The position numbers and the translations under genes were made by a program. Under the pieces are notes generated by a model. That model saw only the letters and a list, made by a program, of their open reading frames with translations. It was not told where the DNA came from and did no database searches. From positions 1 to 37,538 of the forward strand of contig WFNM01000005.1 in assembly GCA_015488615.1 (NCBI GenBank): DNA of 37,538 bases. The letters run 5' to 3'. Below, in pieces: positions 7,999-16,663 of the stretch. Each line of letters begins with the position of its first letter. Position 1 is the stretch's first letter. Source of the stretch: Sulfurimonas sp. Its GTDB lineage: Bacteria > Campylobacterota > Campylobacteria > Campylobacterales > Sulfurimonadaceae.

Positions 7999-9423
7999 TT
8001 AACCTACTTCTTCTATCATACTATCTAGTAAAACAAAAAGTTCACTGCTTGCTTGCTCCATCACTGTAAAATCTTTTATTATTGTATCTTTATTGATAAC
8101 ACAACTATCTGTTCCATCTACAAACTTCATAGTCTCGAGTACATTATTATGCACAATAGTATGTGGTTTCACTAGCTGTTTATAACTTGGAGTATTTCCA
8201 AACATTGATTTGCCTTCGCCCTCATACCATTTACCAAGACGACAATCATGATGATTTCCAAAGTTTGCAATAGTTTTTCCAAGGTTTATAGAAGTGTAAG
8301 CATTTGTTTTAAACAAAATATGGTCTATCATGATAAGATTTATAAGAATACGGCTATGAATCCCTCGGATATCTTTGTCTATTACCTCATTTGTATCACG
8401 GAGTTCATTCATGCTATGACCAAATGTAGCCATAAGGTCACTAAACTCTTGCACTACATCTCGCATTGATTCTGAACTTTGGCTCATCTCCATACTCTCT
8501 TGTTGCAAGACTTGCACCGTTGCTTTTATTTCACCTGTCGCTTTTTGCGTTCTCTCTGCTAGTTTTCTTACCTCATCAGCAACTACAGCAAAACCTCGTC
8601 CATGTTCACCTGCTCGTGCTGCTTCTATGGCTGCGTTTAATGCAAGGAGATTTGTCTGGTCAGATATGTCACTGATAAGGTTTATAACCTCTGTTATCTC
8701 TTTTGTTCTATCTTCAAGAGAGAGGGTTGATTGGGCATTGGAGTCTAAAAGTTCATTAAGTCCTGAGAGTTTTTCTCCAACCCCTTCTGCTTCTTCTGCC
8801 CGCTCTATACTCATTTGTGTTGAATCTTTTACTTTTTTAGAGATAGAATCTAATAGTTCAGTATTTGAACTAAAACTTGTTTGTAGAAATTGAAGTTGTT
8901 CATTATTTTTATTGACACCGTTTAAGGTGGAATCTAACTCCGATTTTTGATTTGCCATATAACTCTCATGCATAGCATCAATACTTTTGTTTACATTCTC
9001 TCCAGCATATGTAAAAGCACTATTTAACCCTTGTGCATTAAACTTTCTAAAGTACTCATGCTCTGTTGCATACTCCACGGAAGTACCCATCTCCCGCATA
9101 AAAGTTTCCATCTGGTCAAGAAGATTGTTGACAGCATGGCAGATAGCACCTGCATCACCTTGGTCAAAAATACCAGTAGCTCTTGCTTCAAGATTTCCTT
9201 TAAGTGCTTCGCTTAACACATATGTAGAGCTTTGCATACAAGATTTGAGTCCTGCTATCGCTTTGTTAAAAAACACTCCAACAATGAGGATAATTCCCAA
9301 TATAATTGTATCAACTAGACTAAACCCATCAATAAAGAACATAAGAACATAATCAACAATAAAAAGGACAACTATCACATAGCCTAAAATTACCAACCTA
9401 GAAAGATAAGATGAATTTGTCAT
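7999..9423 (-). CDS. Methyl-accepting chemotaxis-type transducer with C-terminal CZB zinc domain (CetA-like)
   Basis: A 474-residue transducer without a periplasmic domain. Two close membrane helices (about 9-30 and 36-53) are joined by a very short loop. Next comes a HAMP-like linker (about 60-145), then the signalling hairpin with the conserved tip [20 protein letters not shown] (254-273) and [13 protein letters not shown]. The C-terminus is a CZB domain with candidate zinc ligands His368 (DHILFK), Cys394 (CRLGKWY), His421 and His425. Such domains bind zinc and can sense hypochlorous acid or zinc in other bacteria. The gene overlaps the upstream PAS gene by 26 bases. Together they resemble Aer split into two, as in the Campylobacter CetA/CetB energy taxis pair. 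There is no HisKA or kinase part. Confidence 0.88.
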   Translation of the reverse strand: MTNSSYLSRLVILGYVIVVLFIVDYVLMFFIDGFSLVDTIILGIILIVGVFFNKAIAGLKSCMQSSTYVLSEALKGNLEARATGIFDQGDAGAICHAVNNLLDQMETFMREMGTSVEYATEHEYFRKFNAQGLNSAFTYAGENVNKSIDAMHESYMANQKSELDSTLNGVNKNNEQLQFLQTSFSSNTELLDSISKKVKDSTQMSIERAEEAEGVGEKLSGLNELLDSNAQSTLSLEDRTKEITEVINLISDISDQTNLLALNAAIEAARAGEHGRGFAVVADEVRKLAERTQKATGEIKATVQVLQQESMEMSQSSESMRDVVQEFSDLMATFGHSMNELRDTNEVIDKDIRGIHSRILINLIMIDHILFKTNAYTSINLGKTIANFGNHHDCRLGKWYEGEGKSMFGNTPSYKQLVKPHTIVHNNVLETMKFVDGTDSCVINKDTIIKDFTVMEQASSELFVLLDSMIEEVG

Positions 9424-9880
9424 AACGACCTCCTTGTTTTTCTAAAAGTGTAGAAAGTATTTTTAAAGAAGCATCCATCCCACCACTTTTTTCAGCTCTA
9501 AGAAGCTGCTTATAGAGTGGTTTGATAATATTTAAAGCCTGCTCGCTTGGTTTTCTTCTTACTGAGTAATACCCAACAATTTTTCCATTAGCATCATAAG
9601 AGGGTGTTACATTGGCTAAAACCCAGTAATAATCACCATTTTTTGATTTGTTCATCACATAAGCATTTATCTCTTTGCCTGCTTGTATATAATCCCACAA
9701 GAGCTTAAAAATAATACGCGGCATATCTGGATGTCTTACAATGTTGTGTGGTTTTCCCAGTATTTCTGTTTCTGCATAACCAGCAAGCTTCATAAAAAGC
9801 TCATTCCCATAGGTTATACGACCTTTTATATCTGTTTTTGAGATAATAATCTCAGAGTCTAAAAATGTAAGTTCTGCCAT
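9398..9880 (-). CDS. PAS-domain protein, Aer/CetB-like redox sensor
   Basis: A 160-residue soluble protein made of one PAS domain (about 8-120). Aer-type motifs are visible: [26 protein letters not shown] (FAD-binding Aer/CetB PAS signature), [17 protein letters not shown] and [11 protein letters not shown] helical tail of 40 residues follows. In E. coli Aer the same PAS is fused to a transducer; here the next gene supplies the transducer with a 26-base overlap, so the two probably form a signalling complex reporting redox or energy state. Regulation is likely unusual: a C9 homopolymer lies upstream at the -35 position of a TATAAT promoter. Confidence 0.85.
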   Translation of the reverse strand: MAELTFLDSEIIISKTDIKGRITYGNELFMKLAGYAETEILGKPHNIVRHPDMPRIIFKLLWDYIQAGKEINAYVMNKSKNGDYYWVLANVTPSYDANGKIVGYYSVRRKPSEQALNIIKPLYKQLLRAEKSGGMDASLKILSTLLEKQGGRYDKFILSF

Positions 9881-9914
9881 AGTTGCTCTTTGTATAAAGA
9901 TAATTTATGATGAA

Positions 9915-9920
9915 ATTATA
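9915..9920 (-). promoter_or_regulatory. Probable -10 box (TATAAT) of the PAS-MCP operon
   Basis: TATAAT on the minus strand, 34 bases ahead of the PAS gene ATG. The C9 tract lies 18 bases upstream, at the place of the -35 element. Confidence 0.5.
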
Positions 9921-9938
9921 TAACTTTTATGGCTATAT

Positions 9939-9947
9939 GGGGGGGGG
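9939..9947. repeat. G9/C9 homopolymer upstream of the PAS-MCP operon
   Basis: Nine consecutive G on the plus strand, C9 on the coding strand of the PAS gene. Such tracts are prone to slipped-strand length change in Campylobacterota. Its position 18 bases upstream of the -10 box means that gain or loss of a base would change promoter geometry. Confidence 0.85.
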
Positions 9948-9978
9948 TAATAACTCTAATGTCACATTACAGAGACAA

Positions 9979-10001
9979 TTGTGTTACAATTGGCAACACA
10001 A
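9979..10001. promoter_or_regulatory. Inverted repeat TTGTGTT-N9-AACACAA
   Basis: A perfect 7-bp dyad with a 9-base centre between the end of the CitE-like gene and the PAS gene promoter. No T-tract follows on either strand, so it is more likely an operator or upstream element than a terminator. Function not known. Confidence 0.4.
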
Positions 10002-10009
10002 AATACATT

Positions 10010-10897
10010 CTAATATTTCACTCTCTCTACTCCGTATAATCTTGCTCTGTGAAGTATCATTTGAGAATGAGCTAGCATAGTTGGCTTTTCAGCCATCTTG
10101 GAGTTTTGAGCGAAAAGTTTTTGCTTTGAGTCTGTTATCTCTTTTGCCTCTTCATACTCTAACTGTGTGACCTTATAAAGTTCATTGAGAACTTCTATCT
10201 GTGAGGGGTGGATGATTGTTTTAGAAAATAGTCCTTCTTTGAGGTCGCGTTTAACATCTCCCTCAAAGCCCTCACTATCTCCAAAACAAGGATAAACCCC
10301 GCCACTTACACCAAATCCAGCACTCTTAAAAGTAGCGATAAAGTTGCCAATAACACTCGAAGTCGATGTGAAGTCAAAGATAGACTCTCCACATTCTCTT
10401 CTCATACTCAGCTGTCTTAACATATCTTCTAAACCAAAACGCACAACTACAACTTGCTCTTTGACACTCAGTATTTTTTCTTTGAGTTGGTGAAGTTTCT
10501 CGTGATGAAAAAGTTCTTCGCCCTCTATACTTGGGAGTATGTAAAAAGCTTTATCTCTTAAAAGTTGCAGATACTTATCAGCATTACTGAGTGAGAATTT
10601 TGCAAGAACAAAACCATCAACTCTCTCTATCTTTTCCATCCTTAATAACTCAGCTAAATGCTCTACACTCTTTGCTCGAAGAAAGATAAAAGGGGAACTG
10701 CTACTCACACAAGCTAGAACACCACTAAGTCTTTGCATAGCTTCACTCAATACCGACTCTTCAAGTCCATCTTCAAAATCTATAACCAGACTTCTCAAAC
10801 TCTCATACTTCTTACCACTTACAATAGCCTCAAGATTTTTGTGAGAAGCAGGTATAAAAAGAGTTCCTCCAAGGGCTAGATAACTTATCTCTCTCAT
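10010..10897 (-). CDS. HpcH/HpaI aldolase - citrate lyase beta (CitE)-like TIM-barrel lyase
   Basis: A 295-residue protein with the CitE-like pattern: FIPASHK near the N-terminus, VIDFEDGLEESV (the acidic DFEDG corresponds to the metal/substrate DLED motif), FVLAKFS, PSIEGEEL, VVRFGLEDM with the metal-type acidic pair, and KTIIHPSQIEVLNELY near the end. These enzymes cleave or form C-C bonds in acyl-CoA or free organic acids. No CitD/CitF partners are nearby, so it is not a citrate lyase subunit. It resembles the free-standing C-C bond lyase group. It overlaps the upstream 2OG-oxygenase gene by four bases (ATGA), indicating one transcript and probably a shared pathway. Substrate unknown. Confidence 0.75.
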   Translation of the reverse strand: MREISYLALGGTLFIPASHKNLEAIVSGKKYESLRSLVIDFEDGLEESVLSEAMQRLSGVLACVSSSSPFIFLRAKSVEHLAELLRMEKIERVDGFVLAKFSLSNADKYLQLLRDKAFYILPSIEGEELFHHEKLHQLKEKILSVKEQVVVVRFGLEDMLRQLSMRRECGESIFDFTSTSSVIGNFIATFKSAGFGVSGGVYPCFGDSEGFEGDVKRDLKEGLFSKTIIHPSQIEVLNELYKVTQLEYEEAKEITDSKQKLFAQNSKMAEKPTMLAHSQMILHRARLYGVERVKY

Positions 10898-11487
10898 CTT
10901 CTATCTACTCGAAACCATCCAGCGATAGAGTGGCGTTTTCCTTTTGCTGGTAAAACTTCATGAGGAAACTTATCGCTTAAAAAAACTACTAGTGTTCCTG
11001 CGTTTGGCACTACTTTTTGTATCTCTTTATTAGCCTCATCATAAATTAGCAACTCACCACCATTTTCTTCTCTCCACTCTTCATTGAGATAGAGTACCGT
11101 TGTGACTACTCGGTTTTTATTCCCCTTGAAGGCATCAAGATGTTTTTCATAAAAATCACCCTCTTCGTAGCGTGCAAAATGTGCCTCATAATAAGTAAGC
11201 CCGAGATATAAAGCATGGTTGAGATAGTTACGAAGCCCCTCACAAAATGCAAGATATTCACTGCATACTGAGCCATCTTCATCTATCCAAAGTGTTTTAT
11301 CACTGCGTTTACTAGTATCTATGTGAAGATTTTTGCTACTTGATATACCTGCGTTTGTATAGTTGCTACTTTGTTTGGCATAGTCTGAAAGTTTTTGTGT
11401 GAGTTCTTTTGGGAGTGCATTTTCTAAGATAATATAGCCATCATCAACAAGGGCATCTGTTATTTTTGAGTAGAGATTTTCATTCAT
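10894..11487 (-). CDS. 2OG-Fe(II) oxygenase (prolyl 4-hydroxylase-like)
   Basis: A 197-residue cupin-fold dioxygenase. The iron triad HxD...H is His116, Asp118 (YEKHLDAF) and His176 (KFPHEVLP). Arg185 in KGKRHSIAGWFR is the likely 2-oxoglutarate anchor. VTTVLYLNEEW and GGELLIY (143-149) are typical P4Hc-family strands. It would hydroxylate a protein side chain or small molecule using O2 and 2-oxoglutarate. The first 100 residues are a variable helical part. It is upstream of and overlaps the CitE-like lyase. Its promoter region holds the palindromic repeat cluster at 11539-11636. Substrate unknown. Confidence 0.82.
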   Translation of the reverse strand: MNENLYSKITDALVDDGYIILENALPKELTQKLSDYAKQSSNYTNAGISSSKNLHIDTSKRSDKTLWIDEDGSVCSEYLAFCEGLRNYLNHALYLGLTYYEAHFARYEEGDFYEKHLDAFKGNKNRVVTTVLYLNEEWREENGGELLIYDEANKEIQKVVPNAGTLVVFLSDKFPHEVLPAKGKRHSIAGWFRVDRR

Positions 11488-11537
11488 AAGAGAGATTGTA
11501 CTATGAGATTCCTAAAAATGGTATTTTAAAGCTATTT

Positions 11538-11588
11538 TACCGGTTAAAACCGGTGTTACAGTCGTCGTAACACCGACTTTAGTCGGTA
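11538..11588. repeat. Head-to-head pair of REP-like palindromes, one of each subtype
   Basis: ACCGGTTAAAACCGGT (11539-11554) followed by GTGTTAC, a short spacer, then GTAACACCGACTTTAGTCGGT (palindrome at 11572-11587). The second copy is inverted relative to the first and differs by two base-pair swaps in its stem. The two GTGTTAC/GTAACAC tails can pair with each other, so the unit can fold as one long composite hairpin. Confidence 0.85.
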
Positions 11589-11613
11589 CAAAGAGTAGTA
11601 CAAAACTTCCTCA

Positions 11614-11635
11614 TACCGGTTAAAACCGGTGTTAC
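11614..11635. repeat. REP-like palindrome (GGTTAAAACC subtype), third copy in this gap
   Basis: TACCGGTTAAAACCGGTGTTAC, with the palindrome at 11615-11630, ten bases beyond the nifU stop codon. It is identical over 21 bases to the copy at 11538 and very close to that at 6621. It may act as the 3' end structure of nifU mRNA. Confidence 0.85.
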
Positions 11636-11645
11636 AGGAGAGGAA

Positions 11646-12626
11646 CTAGATAGGTAAAACGCGGATATTTGAAGAGAGTTTCTCTTTTAGAGTAGACTCT
11701 ATCGCATAGAGTGTACCAGTTGCACTTGAAGAACAACCATTACAAGCACCAAGGTATCTGATATAAATATCGATGTAACCGTCATTTTTCTTAATATCAA
11801 TAATCTCCATATCACCACCATCCATGATAAGGAATTGACGTACGTTTTCATCGATAATAGCATCAACAGATTTTATCTGCTGAACTAAAGTCATCTCTTC
11901 AAACTTACCACCACCAGCAGCCTGTGCATCAGCAGCAGCTTTCATCTTCTCTTCATCCATCTCTTTACGAGTGTCAGCTAAGATGTCAACAAGGTACCAC
12001 TCACGAGCTTCGTGACCACCAGGCTTAATACATGACTTACAGAAACCACCAGCTTTTGTGTAGTCTGTAATCTCTTCGATAGTGTGTAGGTCGTTGAGTC
12101 TAATAACCTCTTGAAGTGTACCAAGTGAAACACGAGCACACTCACATACAATTATTTCTTCTTCAAAACTTTCAGCATCAACACCCATGTAAAGTCCAGC
12201 AGCTTTTTTGATAACATCATAAGCCATAACTGAACAGTGCATTTTTTGAGGCGGAACAGCTGGAACATCTGGAGTATCACGTAGTGCTAACTCAACATCA
12301 ATGTTCGTAATCTTAACAGCTTCTTGAACTGTTTTACCTATACATAGTTCAGTCATAACATCTGAAGATGCGATAGCAGTACCACAACCAAAAGATTTAA
12401 ACTTAGAGTTTATAATAGTATCAGTTGCTGGATCGATTTCCCAGTATAAACGTACTGCATCACCACAAGACTCTGCCCCAAAATCAGCAACAATAAGTTT
12501 GTTACCACGTTTTTCTACCTCACCTTGAAAAAGTTCCCCTTGGTGTTGAGGGTTATTCATCAATGTTGTTACTTTATCAGAATATGCGTCCCAAAGTGAA
12601 TCGCCTAATATGTCTGCTTTTGCCAT
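11646..12626 (-). CDS. nifU: NifU Fe-S cluster scaffold protein
   Basis: A 326-residue three-part NifU. An IscU-like scaffold (about 5-130) has Cys54, Cys81 and Cys131. A BFD-type [2Fe-2S] domain (about 155-205) has Cys161, Cys163, Cys196 and Cys199. An NfuA-like domain (about 247-326) has the CxxC Cys295/Cys298 in LGACNGCSSS. A charged linker lies at 218-240. In Campylobacterota NifU and NifS form the general Fe-S assembly system instead of ISC; no nitrogenase genes are seen here. It follows nifS after a 70-base gap that holds one palindromic repeat and a strong AAGGAG site. Likely clients in this window include LeuC and CcoG. Confidence 0.95.
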   Translation of the reverse strand: MAKADILGDSLWDAYSDKVTTLMNNPQHQGELFQGEVEKRGNKLIVADFGAESCGDAVRLYWEIDPATDTIINSKFKSFGCGTAIASSDVMTELCIGKTVQEAVKITNIDVELALRDTPDVPAVPPQKMHCSVMAYDVIKKAAGLYMGVDAESFEEEIIVCECARVSLGTLQEVIRLNDLHTIEEITDYTKAGGFCKSCIKPGGHEAREWYLVDILADTRKEMDEEKMKAAADAQAAGGGKFEEMTLVQQIKSVDAIIDENVRQFLIMDGGDMEIIDIKKNDGYIDIYIRYLGACNGCSSSATGTLYAIESTLKEKLSSNIRVLPI

Positions 12627-12672
12627 AATATTTCTCCTTATATTTTCTTTATTTATTTGTTTGTTTGTATCT

Positions 12673-12695
12673 TACCGACTAAAGTCGGTGTTACG
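12673..12695. repeat. REP-like palindrome (GACTAAAGTC subtype) between nifS and nifU
   Basis: TACCGACTAAAGTCGGTGTTAC; the palindrome is at 12674-12689. It sits within the nifS-nifU intergenic gap, just after the nifS stop. In mRNA it would form a hairpin that could protect the nifS part or set the relative level of nifU. Confidence 0.82.
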
Positions 12696-12696
12696 G

Positions 12697-13938
<1,242 letters not shown>

Positions 13939-13949
13939 TTTTTAAATCA

Positions 13950-13962
13950 GACAATTTTTGTC
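13950..13962. promoter_or_regulatory. Dyad GACAA-TTT-TTGTC upstream of nifS
   Basis: A perfect 5-bp inverted repeat with a 3-base centre, 45 bases ahead of nifS. It could be an operator for an unidentified regulator. Too short to be certain in AT-rich DNA. Confidence 0.3.
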
Positions 13963-14083
13963 CGCTTTTGATTTATGACATAATAATAGCTTTGTGATTA
14001 TGATTTGCTTAAGGAAAACTGACAGTTGAATTACTTTAAGAATTGAAAAGTTCCTAGAATCACAATTTAAGTTAATTTTAAAT

Positions 14084-14092
14084 GGGGGGGGG
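14084..14092. repeat. G9 homopolymer directly upstream of the -10 box of the FIST-GGDEF operon
   Basis: Nine G on the coding strand, immediately followed by TACAAT. Same length as the tract at 9939. It occupies the promoter spacer, so length change would shift any upstream element against the -10 box. Confidence 0.85.
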
Positions 14093-14098
14093 TACAAT
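14093..14098 (+). promoter_or_regulatory. Probable -10 box (TACAAT) of the FIST-GGDEF operon
   Basis: TACAAT abutting the G9 tract, 31 bases ahead of the FIST ATG. An AAAGGG element (14117-14124 region) lies before the start codon. Confidence 0.45.
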
Positions 14099-14129
14099 AT
14101 AACATCATATTTCGAGATAAAGGGTATTT

Positions 14130-15272
14130 ATGAAAGTAGCAACTTATCTTTACAAAGATGAAAAATGGGATAACCCCTTTGATACATCATTAGATTCTAA
14201 AAACACTCTCATTCTAATTTTTGCCTCACTAGATGAAGACAAGGTACAAGAGAAAGTTGCAAAAATCGCTCAACTTTTCCCCACATCTATTATCTCCGGT
14301 GCATCTACAAGTGGAGAGATTTTTAATGATGAAGTCTATGATGATACTATTATAGTCTCTATCGCGAAATTTCAAACGACAACACTTAAAAATCATATCT
14401 ATAAAACCATAATAAATGAAAATTCTTATGAAGATGGTGTAGATATTGCAAAAGAACTTTTTCATGATAATCTAAAAGGTATATTTATTTTATCAGATGG
14501 GCTAAAAACAAATGGCTCAAAACTTACAGAAGGTATAGCCTCTATCATACACTCTGATGTTGTTGTGAGCGGTGGATTAGCTGGTGATAAAGACAGATTT
14601 GAGAAGACATGGATTATTGAAAATGGAATATTTCAAGATTCTATTGTTTATGCACTAGGTTTTTATGGGGATCATATACATTTTCAAGCAGCCTCTCAAG
14701 GTGGTTGGGACTCTCTTGGGCTTACACGAAAGGTCACAAAAAGTAGAGATAATGTTGTTTATGAGTTTGATGATAAACCTGCACTTGAGATATATAAGCG
14801 ATACTTGGGTGATAAGGTAAAAGATCTGCCAGGAAGTGCTCTACTTTTTCCGCTGGAACTTAAAGATGAATCGGATGCCCACGGAAGAGTCGTTCGAACG
14901 ATACTTGGAGTAGATGAAAAAGAAAATTCTCTTACATTTGCCGGAGACATTCCTCAAGGCTCACATGTAACCTTTATGAAAGCAAATGTCAATCGTCTTG
15001 TAAATGGTGCAGGTGAATCAGCAGAGAAAATTGATTTTTCTAAGTATAAGAGTGAAAAGTTGCTCTGCATTGCTATCAGTTGTGTTGGAAGAAAGCTTGT
15101 GCTCAAAAGTAGAATTAATGAGGAGATAGAAGCCGTTAAAGAGGTTCTTCCACAAAATGCCAATGTTATAGGTTTTTACTCATACGGAGAGATATCTCCT
15201 CTTGCTTCTGGCACTTGTAGTCTACACAATCAAACGATGACCTTAACTGCGATTTGGGAAAGTAATGCATAA
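14130..15272 (+). CDS. FIST-domain sensory protein (FIST_N + FIST_C)
   Basis: A 380-residue soluble protein with the FIST pair. FIST_N (about 25-200) shows SIISGASTSGEIFND, IFILSDGLKTNGSKL and DVVVSGGLAGD, the expected Gly-rich turns. FIST_C (about 215-360) shows PALEIYKRYLGD, SALLFPLEL, LTFAGDIPQGSHVTFM, AISCVGRKLVL and NVIGFYSYGEISPL. FIST modules are thought to sense small ligands such as amino acids and are usually coupled to transducers, kinases or c-di-GMP enzymes. Here the following GGDEF gene overlaps by eight bases, so FIST is the likely input for the cyclase. The promoter holds a G9 tract, suggesting phase-variable expression. Confidence 0.85.
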   Translation: MKVATYLYKDEKWDNPFDTSLDSKNTLILIFASLDEDKVQEKVAKIAQLFPTSIISGASTSGEIFNDEVYDDTIIVSIAKFQTTTLKNHIYKTIINENSYEDGVDIAKELFHDNLKGIFILSDGLKTNGSKLTEGIASIIHSDVVVSGGLAGDKDRFEKTWIIENGIFQDSIVYALGFYGDHIHFQAASQGGWDSLGLTRKVTKSRDNVVYEFDDKPALEIYKRYLGDKVKDLPGSALLFPLELKDESDAHGRVVRTILGVDEKENSLTFAGDIPQGSHVTFMKANVNRLVNGAGESAEKIDFSKYKSEKLLCIAISCVGRKLVLKSRINEEIEAVKEVLPQNANVIGFYSYGEISPLASGTCSLHNQTMTLTAIWESNA

Positions 15273-16035
15273 TTTTTTGCAAAAACAGCTCAAAAAACTT
15301 GGATTTAAAGATGGAAAGTTCCCTGATGGTAATTTAGAGAAGTTTATACAACAAGTAAATACAACTTGTCTTGAAGCAGATGAAGAGAGATTTTTTTTAG
15401 AACATACATTAGAGACTTCATCGCAAGAGATGCAAGAACTTTATGAAGAGCTTAAGCAAAAATCTCAAACAGCCTTAGCAAAAAGTGAACAGCGATATAA
15501 AGAGTTAGCCACAAAAGATATGCTTACTGGTGTACTCAATAGATTTGCTTTTGAAGATGAGCTTGATAGAGTGATATCTAATTCAAAACGAACAGAGGCT
15601 AAGTTTGCTTTACTCTTTTTAGATTTAGATCACTTTAAAGAGGTGAATGACACTTATGGACATGATGTTGGGGACAGACTACTACAAGAAGTTGCCAAAA
15701 GAGTAGTGCCAAATATAAGAGTCGAAGATGTTTTTGCTCGTATAGGTGGAGATGAGTTCATTCTCCTTTTCACAAATATAACAAGAGAGAAACTCACAGC
15801 TTTAGTTGATAAAGCTATTAGCCTCTTTAGAGATCCTTGGATAGTTGATAATATTGAACTTGATGTAACTACAAGTATGGGTGTTGTTATTTTTCCTGAT
15901 GATGCGGATGACAAAGTAGAGCTTCTAAAAAGAGCCGATACAGCAATGTATAAATCAAAAGAGTTGGGGCGAAATCAGGTTGTTTATTTTGAGGAATCTC
16001 TGCTGCATAACAGGAGAGTAACATGCAAGATTTAA
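15265..16035 (+). CDS. GGDEF diguanylate cyclase
   Basis: A 256-residue cytoplasmic cyclase. An N-terminal helical part (1-80) contains a coiled coil around EMQELYEELKQKSQTALAK, likely a dimerisation stalk. The GGDEF domain spans about 82-245, with KDMLTGVLNR (84-93), FLDLDHFKEVNDTYGH (118-133), the intact active loop GGDEF (161-165), an I-site RVED (152-155) exactly five residues before it, and SMGVVIFPDD. It is therefore predicted to be active and product-inhibited. No sensory domain of its own; the overlapping FIST gene upstream is the probable input. Its stop overlaps the start of a broken HD-GYP gene. Confidence 0.92.
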   Translation: MHNFLQKQLKKLGFKDGKFPDGNLEKFIQQVNTTCLEADEERFFLEHTLETSSQEMQELYEELKQKSQTALAKSEQRYKELATKDMLTGVLNRFAFEDELDRVISNSKRTEAKFALLFLDLDHFKEVNDTYGHDVGDRLLQEVAKRVVPNIRVEDVFARIGGDEFILLFTNITREKLTALVDKAISLFRDPWIVDNIELDVTTSMGVVIFPDDADDKVELLKRADTAMYKSKELGRNQVVYFEESLLHNRRVTCKI

Positions 16036-16621
16036 CTCACTTTAAATCTCTTAAAAAGCATAAAATATGTAAAAAATTAGAAACTCTGATAAATGCAAAT
16101 CCTAATAATAATCTTGCAAATTTAAACTTATTCTACACTCTAAATAGAGAAAATTTTATTCATATATTACGCAATGGGGATACAAAAATAGCATATTCAT
16201 GTAGTCAAAGTATTGCTATAGCAATAGAATTTTTTAGGTTTTGATGAGCCAAAGCTTAAACAGCTTGCATTAGCAGCTTTATTTATGGATATAGGATTAA
16301 AATCTGTCAATGATAATATTACTGATGCAACACTATCACTAAATGAATTAAAAGAGGGACATCTACAACAGCATCCTCAATATAGTATCAATATCCTTGA
16401 ATATAATCACATACATGATCCTTATATTATTGAAGGAGTATCTCATCATCATGAAAGATATGATGGTAGTGGGTATCCTAAAGGTCTCCAAAAGAGAGAA
16501 ATATCTTCATAGAAAACAACTTACATACTTTGAAGCATTAAAGTTTATACTTAGTGATGCTTCTATGCAAAATAAATTTAATAACTCGTATCTAAAAATA
16601 CTGTTTCAATCATTATTATAA
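16023..16621 (+). pseudogene. Broken HD-GYP c-di-GMP phosphodiesterase
   Basis: Three consecutive frames together read as one HD-GYP protein. Frame one starts at ATG 16023 and stops after IAIEFFRF. A one-base slip in the T6 run at 16230-16235 restores GFDEPKLKQLALAALFMDIGLK in the next frame. That frame carries the GYP motif HHERYDGSGYPKGL and ends at TAG 16510-16512. A third frame carries the tail (YFEALKFILSDAS, FNNSYLKILFQSLL). The usual HD pair reads MD instead of HD. About 50-70 residues that normally follow GYP (the IADxFDALT part) are missing. The track's 16023, 16285 and 16397 ORFs are pieces of this gene. It was the third gene of the FIST-GGDEF operon. Confidence 0.85.
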
Positions 16622-16629
16622 AATAACGC

Positions 16630-16635
16630 TATAAT
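16630..16635 (+). promoter_or_regulatory. Probable -10 box (GC-TATAAT) for the 167-residue gene
   Basis: CGCTATAAT 28 bases before the ATG; AAGGAG at 16649-16654 is a good ribosome binding site. The extended GC-TATAAT form recurs before leuC and moaC. Confidence 0.6.
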
Positions 16636-16663
16636 TCACTTACAATTTAAGGAGTTACCACTA

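Noticed and set aside
10010-10897. Citrate lyase beta subunit of a reductive TCA cycle
   Set aside because: No citD/citF or ATP-citrate lyase genes are adjacent, and the partner gene is an oxygenase.
11538-12695. CRISPR array
   Set aside because: The repeats are self-palindromic, irregularly spaced, in both orientations, and lie outside any cas context.
16285-16621. Two separate small genes at 16285 and 16397
   Set aside because: They are successive frames of a single HD-GYP gene with the motif HHERYDGSGYPKGL and its tail, so they are a pseudogene, not genes.
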